A stretch of DNA of 23,604 nt from Zoogloea sp. (GCA_016790385.1 JAEUNV010000202.1:1-23604); one strand, 5' to 3'; positions 1 through 8,290 are shown, counted from the first letter of the stretch. Notes: generated from the letters alone by a model not told the origin. Numbers and translations: made by a program.

Positions 1-131
1 TAGCACAGGGACCACTCCCCGGCGAAATGCACACCGCCGGGAACGATCCTGGGTTCGGCGACACCGAGGGCCTTCAGCTCCTCGGCGAGAATCGGCTCGA
101 GGCCGCGGGGACAGGGCGAAAAGAAATTCAA
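1..131 (-). CDS. THUMP-domain class I SAM-dependent 23S rRNA methyltransferase (RlmL-like), N-terminal fragment
   Basis: Only the first 43 codons are in the window; the gene continues past the left edge. The visible N-terminus contains SPCPRGLEPILAEEL and then PGGVHFAG, which match the start of the THUMP-containing methyltransferases that methylate guanine of 23S rRNA (RlmL/YcbY type). The start is taken as TTG at 131-129 because it is the only standard start codon between an in-frame stop and the conserved SPCPRGLE motif. No Shine-Dalgarno sequence is evident. It begins 22 bases after the HemJ stop on the same strand and is probably cotranscribed with it. The catalytic domain is not visible, so the exact methylation site cannot be judged. 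Confidence 0.72.
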   Translation of the reverse strand, partial: MNFFSPCPRGLEPILAEELKALGVAEPRIVPGGVHFAGEWSLC

Positions 132-153
132 GGCAGGCGTCCGGACAAGTGAA

Positions 154-570
154 TCAGAAGGGCTTCAGCACAACGAGAAAGACCACCACAAACAGCACCA
201 GCACCGGCACTTCATTGAAGAAACGGTACCAGACATGGCTGCGGGTATTGCGCCCGTCGGCAAAGGCACGCATCAGGCGGCCGCAATACAGGTGGTAGAC
301 GATCAGGAAGGTCACCAGTGCGGTCTTGGCATGCAACCAGCCGCCGCTCAGGCCAAATCCGAACCACAGCCACATGCCCAGCGCGACGGCCAGGATGCCG
401 AGGGGCGTCATGAAGCGATAGAGCTTGTGCTCCATCAGGGCCAGTCGCTCCAGGGTGGCGGTGTCGGTGACCATGGCGTGATTGACGAACAGGCGAGGCA
501 GGTAGAAGAGGCCGGCAAACCAGCTGGTGACGAAGATGATGTGCAGGGCCTTGATGCTGAGGTAAAGCAT
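154..570 (-). CDS. hemJ: Protoporphyrinogen IX oxidase HemJ
   Basis: This 138-residue, four-helix inner-membrane protein has the HemJ (UPF0093) signature from end to end: ALHIIFVTSWFAGLFYLPRL near residues 8-27, MEHKLYR at 46-52, HAK at 80-82, NTRSHVWYRFFNEVPVL at 108-124, and a C-terminal KPF. HemJ oxidises protoporphyrinogen IX to protoporphyrin IX in heme synthesis and is the usual enzyme in bacteria that lack HemG and HemY. Length is normal for the family and the conserved histidines (10, 31, 80) are present. It starts 22 bases after the upstream SDR gene stops, and the rRNA methyltransferase start follows 22 bases after its own stop, so the three are likely one operon. A strong Shine-Dalgarno sequence is not seen. 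Confidence 0.93.
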   Translation of the reverse strand: MLYLSIKALHIIFVTSWFAGLFYLPRLFVNHAMVTDTATLERLALMEHKLYRFMTPLGILAVALGMWLWFGFGLSGGWLHAKTALVTFLIVYHLYCGRLMRAFADGRNTRSHVWYRFFNEVPVLVLFVVVFLVVLKPF

Positions 571-592
571 GGTGTCAGACTCGATTCAGGTT

Positions 593-1474
593 TCAGGAAG
601 CGATGGGCGGACTGGCCGCAAGGGCGGCAGCCACGGTTGGATGGAGCAGCCGGACACGGAATTCGCGCTTGATGCGGTCGTTCTTCAGGCGTCTCGACTC
701 GGACATGAAGGAAAGCGTCATCGGCGTCAGGCGGCCCACCAGTTCGGCCCGCGGCAAGCGCGGCGGCCGGGGCAGAGCGCAGGCATCGGCCACCAGGTCG
801 AAGTAATCCCCCATGCGCATCGTGCTGTCGTCCGTGGCGTTGTAGGCCCGATTGGGCCGGCCACGGAACAAGGCCAGCGCCGAAAGATGTGCCAGATCGT
901 CGGCGTGGATGTGATTGGTGTAGACATCCTCTTCGGCCACCAGGACCGGGTCGCCCTTGAGCAGCCGGGCCCGGGGCAGACGGGCATCAGTATCGTAAAT
1001 CCCGGGCGCCCGCAGGATGCTGACCCGGCAGCCAGTCCGCCTGCCGAAACCGCGCAGGCGGGCCTCAGCCGCCACCCGCCGCCCCGCCCGGGCCGAGTCC
1101 GGACGCAGGGGCCGCGTCTCGTCGAGCCAGGCGCCTCCGCAGTCACCATAGACGCCGGTGGTACTTATGTAGCTTATCCGTCGTGGTAGACTCCCGCGAC
1201 GTGTCAGCGCCGCCAACAGCCGCCGGGTACGCGGGTCATCGCCACCCTGGGCAGGGGGCGGCGCACAGTGCAGCACGTAGTCGGCCAGACCGGCGAGGCG
1301 GTGCAGGGTATCGGGCAGATCAAGATCAGCAACCAGGGGAATGGCGCCCAGCGCACGCAGTGAGGCGCATTCTTCGGTCCGCCTCGTCATGGCCAGCACG
1401 CGAAAGCGCGCTGCCAACCAGGGGATGATCCGGCGAGCCACATCACCGCTGCCCACAATCAGCACCTGCTTCAT
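593..1474 (-). CDS. SDR-family NAD-dependent epimerase/dehydratase (YeeZ-like)
   Basis: The protein is 293 residues long from the chosen ATG at 1474. An in-frame ATG at 1489 would add five basic residues. The N-terminus MKQVLIVGSGDVARR is an extended-SDR Rossmann start with a glycine-rich NAD(P) loop (GSGDVA). Further family marks are STTGVYGD (tyrosine of the active-site region, without the classical lysine four residues on) and NHIHADDLA. This is the pattern of the atypical epimerase group typified by E. coli YeeZ, whose substrate is not established. It is the first gene of the run leading into hemJ and diverges from the ferredoxin-reductase gene only 42 bases away. Function beyond nucleotide binding is not assigned. 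Confidence 0.82.
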   Translation of the reverse strand: MKQVLIVGSGDVARRIIPWLAARFRVLAMTRRTEECASLRALGAIPLVADLDLPDTLHRLAGLADYVLHCAPPPAQGGDDPRTRRLLAALTRRGSLPRRISYISTTGVYGDCGGAWLDETRPLRPDSARAGRRVAAEARLRGFGRRTGCRVSILRAPGIYDTDARLPRARLLKGDPVLVAEEDVYTNHIHADDLAHLSALALFRGRPNRAYNATDDSTMRMGDYFDLVADACALPRPPRLPRAELVGRLTPMTLSFMSESRRLKNDRIKREFRVRLLHPTVAAALAASPPIAS

Positions 1475-1495
1475 TTTTCGACGTTTCATCCATTG

Positions 1496-1501
1496 ATTAT
1501 C
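1496..1501 (-). promoter_or_regulatory. Candidate -10 element for the SDR-hemJ operon
   Basis: Read on the minus strand this is GATAAT, five of six matches to the sigma-70 -10 consensus, in the 42-base gap between two divergent genes. No convincing -35 lies at the right spacing. Transcription would begin near position 1489, so the ATG at 1474 would have a leader of about 15 nucleotides while the ATG at 1489 would be leaderless. This gives weak support to the 1474 start. Confidence 0.3.
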
Positions 1502-1516
1502 TCACGGCCACTCACC

Positions 1517-2545
1517 ATGTCGTTCCAGGTCACCCTTCAACCCAGCGGCCTCCAATTTGAGGCTGCCAGCGACGAGACCATTCTCGCCTCCGCCCTTGCC
1601 ACCGGGCTTCTCCTTCCCTACAGCTGTCGGGACGGCGCGTGCGGGGTGTGCAAAAGCAGGATCCTCTCCGGTCAGGTCGAACAGGGCCGCCATTCCGAAT
1701 CCACCCTCACGGAGGCCGACCGTGCCGACGGCCTGGCCCTGCTGTGCTGTGCCTCACCCCGCTCAGATCTGGTCATCGAGGTCCGACAGGTCAGCCGGGC
1801 CGGTGACATCCCGGTAAAGAAGCTGCCCTGCCGCGTGCAGAAGCTGACCCGCGCCAGCTCCGACGTGATCGTTCTTGAGATCAAACTGCCCGCCAGCGAG
1901 AAGTTCCAGTTCGTGGCCGGTCAGTACATCGACTTCCTCCTTGCCGATGGCAAGCGCCGCAGCTTCTCCATCGCCAACGCCCCCACCGGTGCCGACTACC
2001 TCGAACTGCACATCCGCCAGGTTCCCGGCGGGCGCTTCACCACCCACGTCTTCGAAAAGCTCAAGGAGAAGGACATCCTGCGCTTTGAAGGCCCCCTGGG
2101 CAGCTTCCGCCTGCATGACGATTCCACGCGACCCATCGTTCTGCTGGCGGGTGGTACCGGCTTTGCGCCGATCAAGAGCATCGTCGAACACGCCATCGCC
2201 ACCGGGCTGACACGTCCGATGACGCTCTACTGGGGTAGTCGTGATCTGGCCGGTCTCTACCAGTTCGATATTGTGCGCGGCTGGGAAGACCGCCTGCCGG
2301 GTTTCCGCTTTGTGCCGGTGCTGTCCGACGCCCCTGCCAGCGACGCCTGGACGGGGCGCAGCGGTCTTGCCCATCACGCCCTGATGGCCGATCTGCCCGA
2401 CCTGAGCGGCCACGAGGTGTATGCCTGTGGCTCACCGGCCATGATAGACGCCGCCCGCGCCGACCTCACCCAGCGCTGCGGACTCGCGCCCGAAGCCTTC
2501 TTCGCCGACGCCTTCAGCTATTCGAACGACGCCGGAGCCGCCTGA
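1517..2545 (+). CDS. AscD-like NAD(P)H-dependent [2Fe-2S] flavin reductase (CDP-6-deoxy-delta-3,4-glucoseen reductase family)
   Basis: This 342-residue soluble electron-transfer flavoprotein has a domain order typical of class IC ring-hydroxylase reductases and AscD. A plant-type ferredoxin domain (1-90) carries the cluster cysteines C37, C42, C45 and C77. An FAD domain has RSFSIANAP (R148 to S151), and an NAD(P) domain has LLAGGTGFAP (209-218) and YACGSPAMI near the C-terminus. The ATG at 1517 is chosen because MSFQVTL is where ferredoxin homology begins; a TTG at 1493 would add eight residues. Many betaproteobacteria carry such a gene annotated after the CDP-sugar enzyme without any sugar cluster nearby, and none is seen here, so the electron acceptor is unknown. 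It precedes the EAL-HDOD gene by 27 bases. Confidence 0.85.
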   Translation: MSFQVTLQPSGLQFEAASDETILASALATGLLLPYSCRDGACGVCKSRILSGQVEQGRHSESTLTEADRADGLALLCCASPRSDLVIEVRQVSRAGDIPVKKLPCRVQKLTRASSDVIVLEIKLPASEKFQFVAGQYIDFLLADGKRRSFSIANAPTGADYLELHIRQVPGGRFTTHVFEKLKEKDILRFEGPLGSFRLHDDSTRPIVLLAGGTGFAPIKSIVEHAIATGLTRPMTLYWGSRDLAGLYQFDIVRGWEDRLPGFRFVPVLSDAPASDAWTGRSGLAHHALMADLPDLSGHEVYACGSPAMIDAARADLTQRCGLAPEAFFADAFSYSNDAGAA

Positions 2546-2572
2546 GCGGCACCCCACCGGAAACCAGCGCCC

Positions 2573-3712
2573 ATGAGCAACGCCGTCCTGATCACCCGCG
2601 AACCGGTCATCAACAAACAGCACAAGATCACCGCCAACCGCCTGATCGTCCACGCGGCGTCGGTTTCCCAGGCAGTGGAAGCCCTGGATGGACTTGCCGA
2701 AGTGTGGCCGGCCACCCATCCGGTTTTCATCAGCCTGTACAAACTGGTACCCACACCGGATCTCCTGAACTGGATCGCACCAACAAATGCGATGATCGAG
2801 ATTCCGGTCCAGTCCATCGCCCATCCTCTCACCTTGTCGCTGATCCCCCAGCTCCAGGCGGCGGGCATCAGCCTCAATCTGACCTGGTTCCAGCACGACA
2901 CCGTGCTCCCCGCCAACGTCCCCTGGCGCTTCGTCATCATCGACGCCAAGCGCCACACTCTGCCGGCCGATCCTCCCGGCCTTGCCCTGGCGTGGGGCCT
3001 GTCGGACGTTCCCGATTTCCGCAACGCCATCATCCAGGGATACGACGGGGCCTCGGGCTGGTTCTTCCTGCGCGGCGTCACCAGCAACGGCAAGCTCGCA
3101 CCCTCCCACGCCCAGATCGTGCGGCTGATGAATCTCGTTCGCCGCAATGCCGAAGTCAAGGAGATCGAGACCGTCCTCAAGCAGGACGTGGCCCTTTCCT
3201 ACAAACTGCTCAGGTACATCAATTCCGCCGGTTTCGGCCTGATGTGCGAGATCCAGTCCTTCCGGCATGCCGTTACCATCCTGGGCTACGAAAAACTCAA
3301 CAAATGGCTTTCAGTGCTCCTGGTCTCAGCCAGTCGCGACCCGGCGGCTCCCGCCCTGATGCAGACAGCCATCGCCCGCGGACGCTTCATGGAGAAAATC
3401 GGCGCGGCTTTCTTTGAGAAGGGCGAGCTGGACAACCTGTTCATCACCGGCGCTTTTTCGATGCTGCACCTGCTCCTTGGCGCCAGCCTCCAGTCCGCCC
3501 TGGAAGAGATGCACCTTCCGGGCCCCATAGCCGACGCCCTCCTCACCGGCGATGGCGTCTACGCCCCCTTCCTCAAGCTCGCCCGAGCCCTCGAGAGCTT
3601 CGACGAGAAAAACCTCGCCGCCCTCGCAGCTGACCTGCACATTTCCGGCGACCAGATCAACCGGGCTCACCTCGAAGCACTGGCCTTCGCGGACAGTCTC
3701 CAGTTCAGCTAG
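2573..3712 (+). CDS. Degenerate EAL-HDOD signalling protein (YuxH-like)
   Basis: The 379-residue protein has the two-part layout of the YuxH family. The N-terminal EAL-like half (about 1-175) begins ITREPVINKQHKITANRLIVH. The catalytic EAL/ELL position reads NRL, and no DDFG-type or later metal-binding motif follows, so it should not hydrolyse cyclic-di-GMP. The C-terminal HDOD half (about 180-375) contains LVRRNAEVKEIETVLKQDV and YKLLRYINSAGFG. HDOD proteins act in signalling and protein-protein contacts, and catalysis is usually not shown. It is separated by 27 bases from the upstream flavin reductase and may be cotranscribed with it. The next gene, 207 bases downstream, also starts with an HDOD domain. 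Confidence 0.88.
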   Translation: MSNAVLITREPVINKQHKITANRLIVHAASVSQAVEALDGLAEVWPATHPVFISLYKLVPTPDLLNWIAPTNAMIEIPVQSIAHPLTLSLIPQLQAAGISLNLTWFQHDTVLPANVPWRFVIIDAKRHTLPADPPGLALAWGLSDVPDFRNAIIQGYDGASGWFFLRGVTSNGKLAPSHAQIVRLMNLVRRNAEVKEIETVLKQDVALSYKLLRYINSAGFGLMCEIQSFRHAVTILGYEKLNKWLSVLLVSASRDPAAPALMQTAIARGRFMEKIGAAFFEKGELDNLFITGAFSMLHLLLGASLQSALEEMHLPGPIADALLTGDGVYAPFLKLARALESFDEKNLAALAADLHISGDQINRAHLEALAFADSLQFS

Positions 3713-3855
3713 CCGCCCACCGTCACGGCGCAGGCTTGAAACAGCCGTCGCCATTGAAGACTGGCGCCCAGCTGTCTTGCCAGACCGTGCCCATGATCGC
3801 GAACTGAGTCACGATCGGCCCCCGGCGGCCGGACTTTCACAAACTTATGTCACAG

Positions 3856-3883
3856 TTGGGTGCGGGGGGGGCACGGTTAGAAT
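3856..3883 (+). promoter_or_regulatory. Candidate sigma-70 promoter with G8 spacer tract
   Basis: A -10-like TAGAAT (3878-3883, five of six matches) lies 16 bases after a weak -35-like TTGGGT (3856-3861). The spacer includes eight consecutive G residues (3864-3871). The element sits in the 207-base gap before the HDOD-kinase gene; the rest of the gap (3713-3855) holds nothing I recognise. Transcription would start near 3890, downstream of the GTG at 3887, so the promoter would be compatible only with the ATG at 3920 as kinase start. Confidence 0.4.
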
Positions 3884-3919
3884 CCGGTGCACAAGATCTG
3901 CCAAATATGTGCATCCTTC

Positions 3920-6025
3920 ATGCAAACCACTCGAATCTCCGTATTGCGACGCCCTGCCGTGGTGCCAACCCTGCGCCTACCGGGCCTGCGCGAAACCGCA
4001 GCCGCCCTTCTCCGGGTGCTCTCCGGCAGCACACCCTCCGCAAAAGAGGCTGCGCGCATCGTCGTGCTCGATCCCGTACTGGTCTTTGAACTGCTTCAGA
4101 CCAGCCCCCTCGAAGATCACGAGTCCGCGTCCCTGCTTGAAGCCATCGCGCAACGGATCGACAACATCGATGCAGGTTTGCTCCAGGCGTGGGCCCTGCG
4201 TCACATCGTTCAACAATCCCGGCACCATATCGGCATCGGCACCCATCGCCACCACTGCCTGCACAGCCAGTTCGTCGCAGAGCTTTCATCGCAGATCGCC
4301 CGGGAAACCGGCTATGCCTCTCCCGATGATGCCTACTCGGCAGGCCTTCTCCACGATCTCGGGCTGATGTGGCTGATCGAATACGCCGACGATTACCTTC
4401 AGATCCTCGCCGACAGCCCGGATGAGCGCAGCCTGACCTCCCGCGAACTCGAACGCTACGGCCAGGATCACGCCGAGATCTCGTCCATCCTGGCCGTCCG
4501 CTGCGGCCTGCCCGCGGGCATCGCCGACGCCATCGCCCTGCATCAGGCCGACGCCGGCAGTCTGGTGACCGCCCACCCTCTGGTTCGCATCGCCGCCGCC
4601 GCGGAGGAGCTTGCCGCCTACAGGGGCTCGCAGGCACCGCTCAATCTCGAGAACGCCCGCCGCCTGACCCAGCTGGACGGCTCCATTCTGGTGAGTCTGC
4701 TCGCCGACACCACCCGCACGGTCCAGGAGCGGGCTGGCATGCTGGGAATTCCGGTCGAAACCGCCATGCTGTCGCGCCCGTGGGCCACCACCGGAGATAG
4801 CTCTGCCGACGCGGACACCATCGAGTCCGGGATCGCCCGGGCTGCGCTCCGGGCCTTCGCCCAGAGCAGCTTTGGCAAGGGCAGTTCGGCCTGGACGGAT
4901 TTCACCCTTGCCTCCCGGCTCCTGCTGGGTCTCGATGCTCCGGTCCTGTTTGTGAAGCCCCTTGAAGGGGGCGATCTGGCAGGCGCGGCCAATCCGGCCC
5001 ATCCTGGCTTGAACCAGATCCGCATCGCCACAGACGACCCCAACAGCGTGATCGCCGAGGCCTACCGGGATAGCGTCGAAACGCGCTTCCAGGCTTCCCC
5101 GCGGCCGCCCGGTCGCAGCGCGGCGGATTGGCAGCTCGCCCGCTGGCTGGCCAGCGACGGGCTGCTCTGCGTTCCATGGAACAACAGCTTTGAATCGGGC
5201 GTTGCGGTGTTTCCCTGCCCCAGCGACGAGGATACGGGCGAAGAGGTGGACCACGGCCTGCGCATGCTCCTGACCGAAGCGGCGACGACACGCATCTCGG
5301 AGCGCAATACCGAGGAACGGATGCGCCGGGAGATCGAAGAAGCGGTCGGTCGCCGCTACGTTGATCACGCCCGGCGAATCGCCCACGAGGCCAGCAACCC
5401 GCTGACCGTCATCAAGACCTACCTCGGAATCATCGACGAGAAGGTCGAGGACGCCACCCTCAAAGAGCAGCTCAACCTTCTCAGTGATGAACTCGACCGG
5501 GTCGGTGCATTGATCCGCAAGACCAGCGACTTCACGGGTACGCTCCCCACTGGCCCCGCCCACAGCGGGGTTGCCGAAATCCTCCATGATCTGCGCGCAC
5601 TTTATGGCGAGGCGCTGTTCGCCCGCAGGGGAATTCACTTTGAGCTGCACACCTCGCCCAACCTGCCCGTGGCCGCCATTCCACCGGACGCCCTCAAGCA
5701 GGTGCTCCTGAATCTTTTCAAGAATGCGGCCGAAGCGCTCCCCGAAGGTGGGAAGCTGACCGTCTCGGCGGTGTCCGGCATCAACGCCAACGGCAGTCCG
5801 TGCCTGGAGATCCGTGTCGTGGATAACGGACCGGGCATGCCCCCCGAGCGCGTGCAGACCCTCTTCGCCGGCGGGCCACGAAACAGCACCAAGCCCGGCG
5901 GAGGCGTCGGGCTCGCGGTGGTACGCGACCTCGTCACAAGCAATGGAGGCACTATCCTGTGCCGCAGCCAGCTGGGATCCGGGACCGTGTTCCAGATCTT
6001 CATGCCGCTGGCGGCAACAGTATGA
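3920..6025 (+). CDS. HDOD-domain hybrid sensor histidine kinase
   Basis: From the ATG at 3920 the protein is 701 residues; an in-frame GTG at 3887 would add 11, and neither has a clear ribosome site. The N-terminal 200-240 residues form an HDOD/HD-like domain with LHSQF, AGLLHDLGLM, a following DHAEIS and ALHQ, so the HD-type histidines and aspartate are retained. A middle region (about 300-450) has no clear motif and could be a GAF-like sensor. Next comes a HisKA helix with the phosphoacceptor in RRIAHEASNPLTVIKTYL (His489), then a HATPase domain with N box NLFKNAAEAL, G1 box VVDNGPGMP and G2 box GGGVGLAVVRDL. There are no membrane segments, so it should be cytoplasmic. The response-regulator gene starts 51 bases later and is the likely partner. 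Confidence 0.88.
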   Translation: MQTTRISVLRRPAVVPTLRLPGLRETAAALLRVLSGSTPSAKEAARIVVLDPVLVFELLQTSPLEDHESASLLEAIAQRIDNIDAGLLQAWALRHIVQQSRHHIGIGTHRHHCLHSQFVAELSSQIARETGYASPDDAYSAGLLHDLGLMWLIEYADDYLQILADSPDERSLTSRELERYGQDHAEISSILAVRCGLPAGIADAIALHQADAGSLVTAHPLVRIAAAAEELAAYRGSQAPLNLENARRLTQLDGSILVSLLADTTRTVQERAGMLGIPVETAMLSRPWATTGDSSADADTIESGIARAALRAFAQSSFGKGSSAWTDFTLASRLLLGLDAPVLFVKPLEGGDLAGAANPAHPGLNQIRIATDDPNSVIAEAYRDSVETRFQASPRPPGRSAADWQLARWLASDGLLCVPWNNSFESGVAVFPCPSDEDTGEEVDHGLRMLLTEAATTRISERNTEERMRREIEEAVGRRYVDHARRIAHEASNPLTVIKTYLGIIDEKVEDATLKEQLNLLSDELDRVGALIRKTSDFTGTLPTGPAHSGVAEILHDLRALYGEALFARRGIHFELHTSPNLPVAAIPPDALKQVLLNLFKNAAEALPEGGKLTVSAVSGINANGSPCLEIRVVDNGPGMPPERVQTLFAGGPRNSTKPGGGVGLAVVRDLVTSNGGTILCRSQLGSGTVFQIFMPLAATV

Positions 6026-6076
6026 TTTAGTGCATGATCGGGTTGCAGAATAATAGACCCACGTCAGGGAGTCACA

Positions 6077-8290
6077 ATGCTCATCCCCTGGAAAGGGCAA
6101 CCCTTCCCACCGGAGGGGCAGCGGCGCGCAGCAGCCGAAGCTCTTGTCCGCATCCTGGTCATCGACGATGAACCGTCCCTGGCACGTTCCATCACCGCCC
6201 TCCTGCAAACGGACGACCGGCTGATCGAGGCTTGCGGCACCGTTGCCGAAACCCTCGCCCGCCTCAACGCCACGGCTTACGACCTGATCGTCCTCGACTA
6301 CCGCCTGCCCGACGCCTCGGGTCTGGCGGTGATGGATTGGCTGCTCAGCCATGAACGTCGGGAATCGGTGATCATGATCAGCGCCGAACAGTCACTCGAA
6401 GCGGCCGTCGGCGCACTGCGGCGCGGCGCGGCGGACTTTCTGGTCAAACCCTATAGCGCCGAACAACTGCGCCGCTCCGTCACCAAGGTGCTGGCCAAGC
6501 GCCAGACGGAACGCAGTCGTCGGCAAAACCGGCAACGCCTGGAATCCTCCGAACAGATGCATCGCTATCTGGTCGAGAACTCCCTCGACCTCATCTACAC
6601 CCTGGATGCCGACGGTCGCTTCAGCTACCTCAACCAGCGCATCGAGTCACTGCTGGGCCACCCCCGCAGCGCCTTGCTCGGCAAGCATTTCTCCGAGATC
6701 GTCTATCCGGAGGATCTCGAACGTGCGCGTTTCTCGTTCAATGAGCGACGCACCGGCCCCCGCGCCACCAGCAATCTGGCCCTTCGCCTCACCCGCAACC
6801 CCTTTGGAAACGCTGAAACCGACGAGCACGGCCCAGTCACCATCGTGCTCAACGCCATGGGGATCTACAACCGCACCGATTCCCGCGCGCCCATCCATTA
6901 CGCCGGCACCTACGGCGCGGCGCGGAGTCTGCCGGGCTACCGCTTCGGCGAGCAGGGGCGCGGCGAACACAGTTACCACGACCCGCTGACCCAGCTTCCC
7001 AACCGCGATCTGTTCCACGACCGCCTGACCCTGTCCATTGCCCAGGCCAAGCGGCGCAAGACCCACATCGCCGTCATGTTCATCGACATGGATCGCTTCA
7101 AGCTCGTGAACGACACCTACGGGGCGGGTGAGGGAGACACGCTTCTGCGGGCCGTCGCGGGACGCCTTCGCCAATGTCTGCGCAAAGGCGACTCCCTGAC
7201 CCGCCACGGCTCGGACGAGTTTCTCGTCCTCCTCCCTGACGTGGGCACCAAGGCCGATGCCAAATCCATCGCGGACAAGATCCTCCAGGCCTTCCGCAAC
7301 CCGTTTCCGGTTGCCGATGGTGAATTCACCGCCACCATCAGCCTGGGGGTCGCCCTTCATCCGGAAGACGGAGACAGCGCCGACGATCTCATCCAGCACG
7401 CCAGTGTTGCCATGCACCAGGCAAAGGGCGGAGGCGGCAATGCCTGCAGTTTCTTCTCTCCAGACATGCACGCCACCTATCGGGCACGGGTTTCCCTCGA
7501 GAAGGAACTCCGCCAGGCCCTTGGCCGCAATGAGCTGGAACTCCACTACCAGCCCCTGGTGAGCCTGTCCCGCAGCGCCATCACCGGCATGGAAGCGCTG
7601 GTGCGCTGGCGCCATCCGGTGCACGGTGTGGTGGCGCCGTCCCGTTTCATCCAGATGGCCGAGGAGGCCGGCATCATCCACGAGATCACCCGCTGGGTGC
7701 TCGACACCGCCTGCGCCCAGTTTTCCTCCTGGCGTCGGCGCTACCCCAACCTGCGTCTATCCACCAACCTCTCCGCACGGGACTTCGACCACTCAGATCT
7801 CGACGATGTCATCTCCCGCGTCCTGGCGCGCTACAGCCTTCCGGCCGACAGCCTTGAAGTGGAGATCACGGAACGATTGCTTCTTGAACACAGTGACAAG
7901 GTCTCCCAGCGCATGCAGAGCCTGCGGGAGCTCGGTATTGGCATCGCCATCGATGACTTCGGCACCGGCTATTCATCCCTTGCCTACCTGCGGCGCTGCG
8001 GCGTCACCCGCCTCAAGATCGACCGAAGTTTCGTCCGGGACCTGAAGACCACCGAAGATCACCCCATCGTCAGCGCCATCGCCGGCATCGCCCGGGGTTT
8101 CGATTTGCGGCTCGCCGCGGAAGGCGTGGAGCGCGACGAGCAGATGAATGCCCTGGAAATTCTAGGCTGTGACGAAATGCAGGGCTTTCTCTTTTCCCGG
8201 CCGATCAACGCCGAAGAAGCCACCCGGATCCTCCAGAATTTCCGCCTCCCCGGGGTCATGCCGCCGCCGGCAACCGCCCTTGCTCCCTGA
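6077..8290 (+). CDS. Response regulator with REC-PAS-GGDEF-EAL domains (cyclic-di-GMP turnover)
   Basis: The 737-residue protein has four domains. The REC domain (about 24-140) has acidic residues D30 and D31, phosphoacceptor D74, S102 and K124. A PAS domain (about 156-290) contains SLDLIYTLDADGRFSYLNQ. The GGDEF domain (about 300-460) contains DPLTQLPNRDLF, but the signature reads GSDEF (378-382); the inhibitory RxxD site (R369, D372) is kept five residues upstream. The EAL domain (about 475-725) looks fully catalytic, with MEALVRW, N564, E599, DDFGTGYSSL (D626, D627), K647, E682 and Q702. The likely net activity is phosphodiesterase, with the cyclase site possibly regulatory. A good Shine-Dalgarno sequence (CAGGGAG) precedes the ATG. 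It lies directly after the HDOD-kinase gene, which should phosphorylate it. Confidence 0.95.
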   Translation: MLIPWKGQPFPPEGQRRAAAEALVRILVIDDEPSLARSITALLQTDDRLIEACGTVAETLARLNATAYDLIVLDYRLPDASGLAVMDWLLSHERRESVIMISAEQSLEAAVGALRRGAADFLVKPYSAEQLRRSVTKVLAKRQTERSRRQNRQRLESSEQMHRYLVENSLDLIYTLDADGRFSYLNQRIESLLGHPRSALLGKHFSEIVYPEDLERARFSFNERRTGPRATSNLALRLTRNPFGNAETDEHGPVTIVLNAMGIYNRTDSRAPIHYAGTYGAARSLPGYRFGEQGRGEHSYHDPLTQLPNRDLFHDRLTLSIAQAKRRKTHIAVMFIDMDRFKLVNDTYGAGEGDTLLRAVAGRLRQCLRKGDSLTRHGSDEFLVLLPDVGTKADAKSIADKILQAFRNPFPVADGEFTATISLGVALHPEDGDSADDLIQHASVAMHQAKGGGGNACSFFSPDMHATYRARVSLEKELRQALGRNELELHYQPLVSLSRSAITGMEALVRWRHPVHGVVAPSRFIQMAEEAGIIHEITRWVLDTACAQFSSWRRRYPNLRLSTNLSARDFDHSDLDDVISRVLARYSLPADSLEVEITERLLLEHSDKVSQRMQSLRELGIGIAIDDFGTGYSSLAYLRRCGVTRLKIDRSFVRDLKTTEDHPIVSAIAGIARGFDLRLAAEGVERDEQMNALEILGCDEMQGFLFSRPINAEEATRILQNFRLPGVMPPPATALAP

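Noticed and set aside
1517..2545. A deoxysugar-biosynthesis role for the AscD-like reductase
   Set aside because: No CDP-sugar dehydratase, aminotransferase-like E1 partner or glycosyltransferase is visible nearby, so only the reductase family is claimed.
4286..6352. A 688-codon open frame on the minus strand opposite the kinase and regulator genes
   Set aside because: It spans two plus-strand genes with clear domain motifs and shows no recognisable domain itself; it is a GC-bias shadow.
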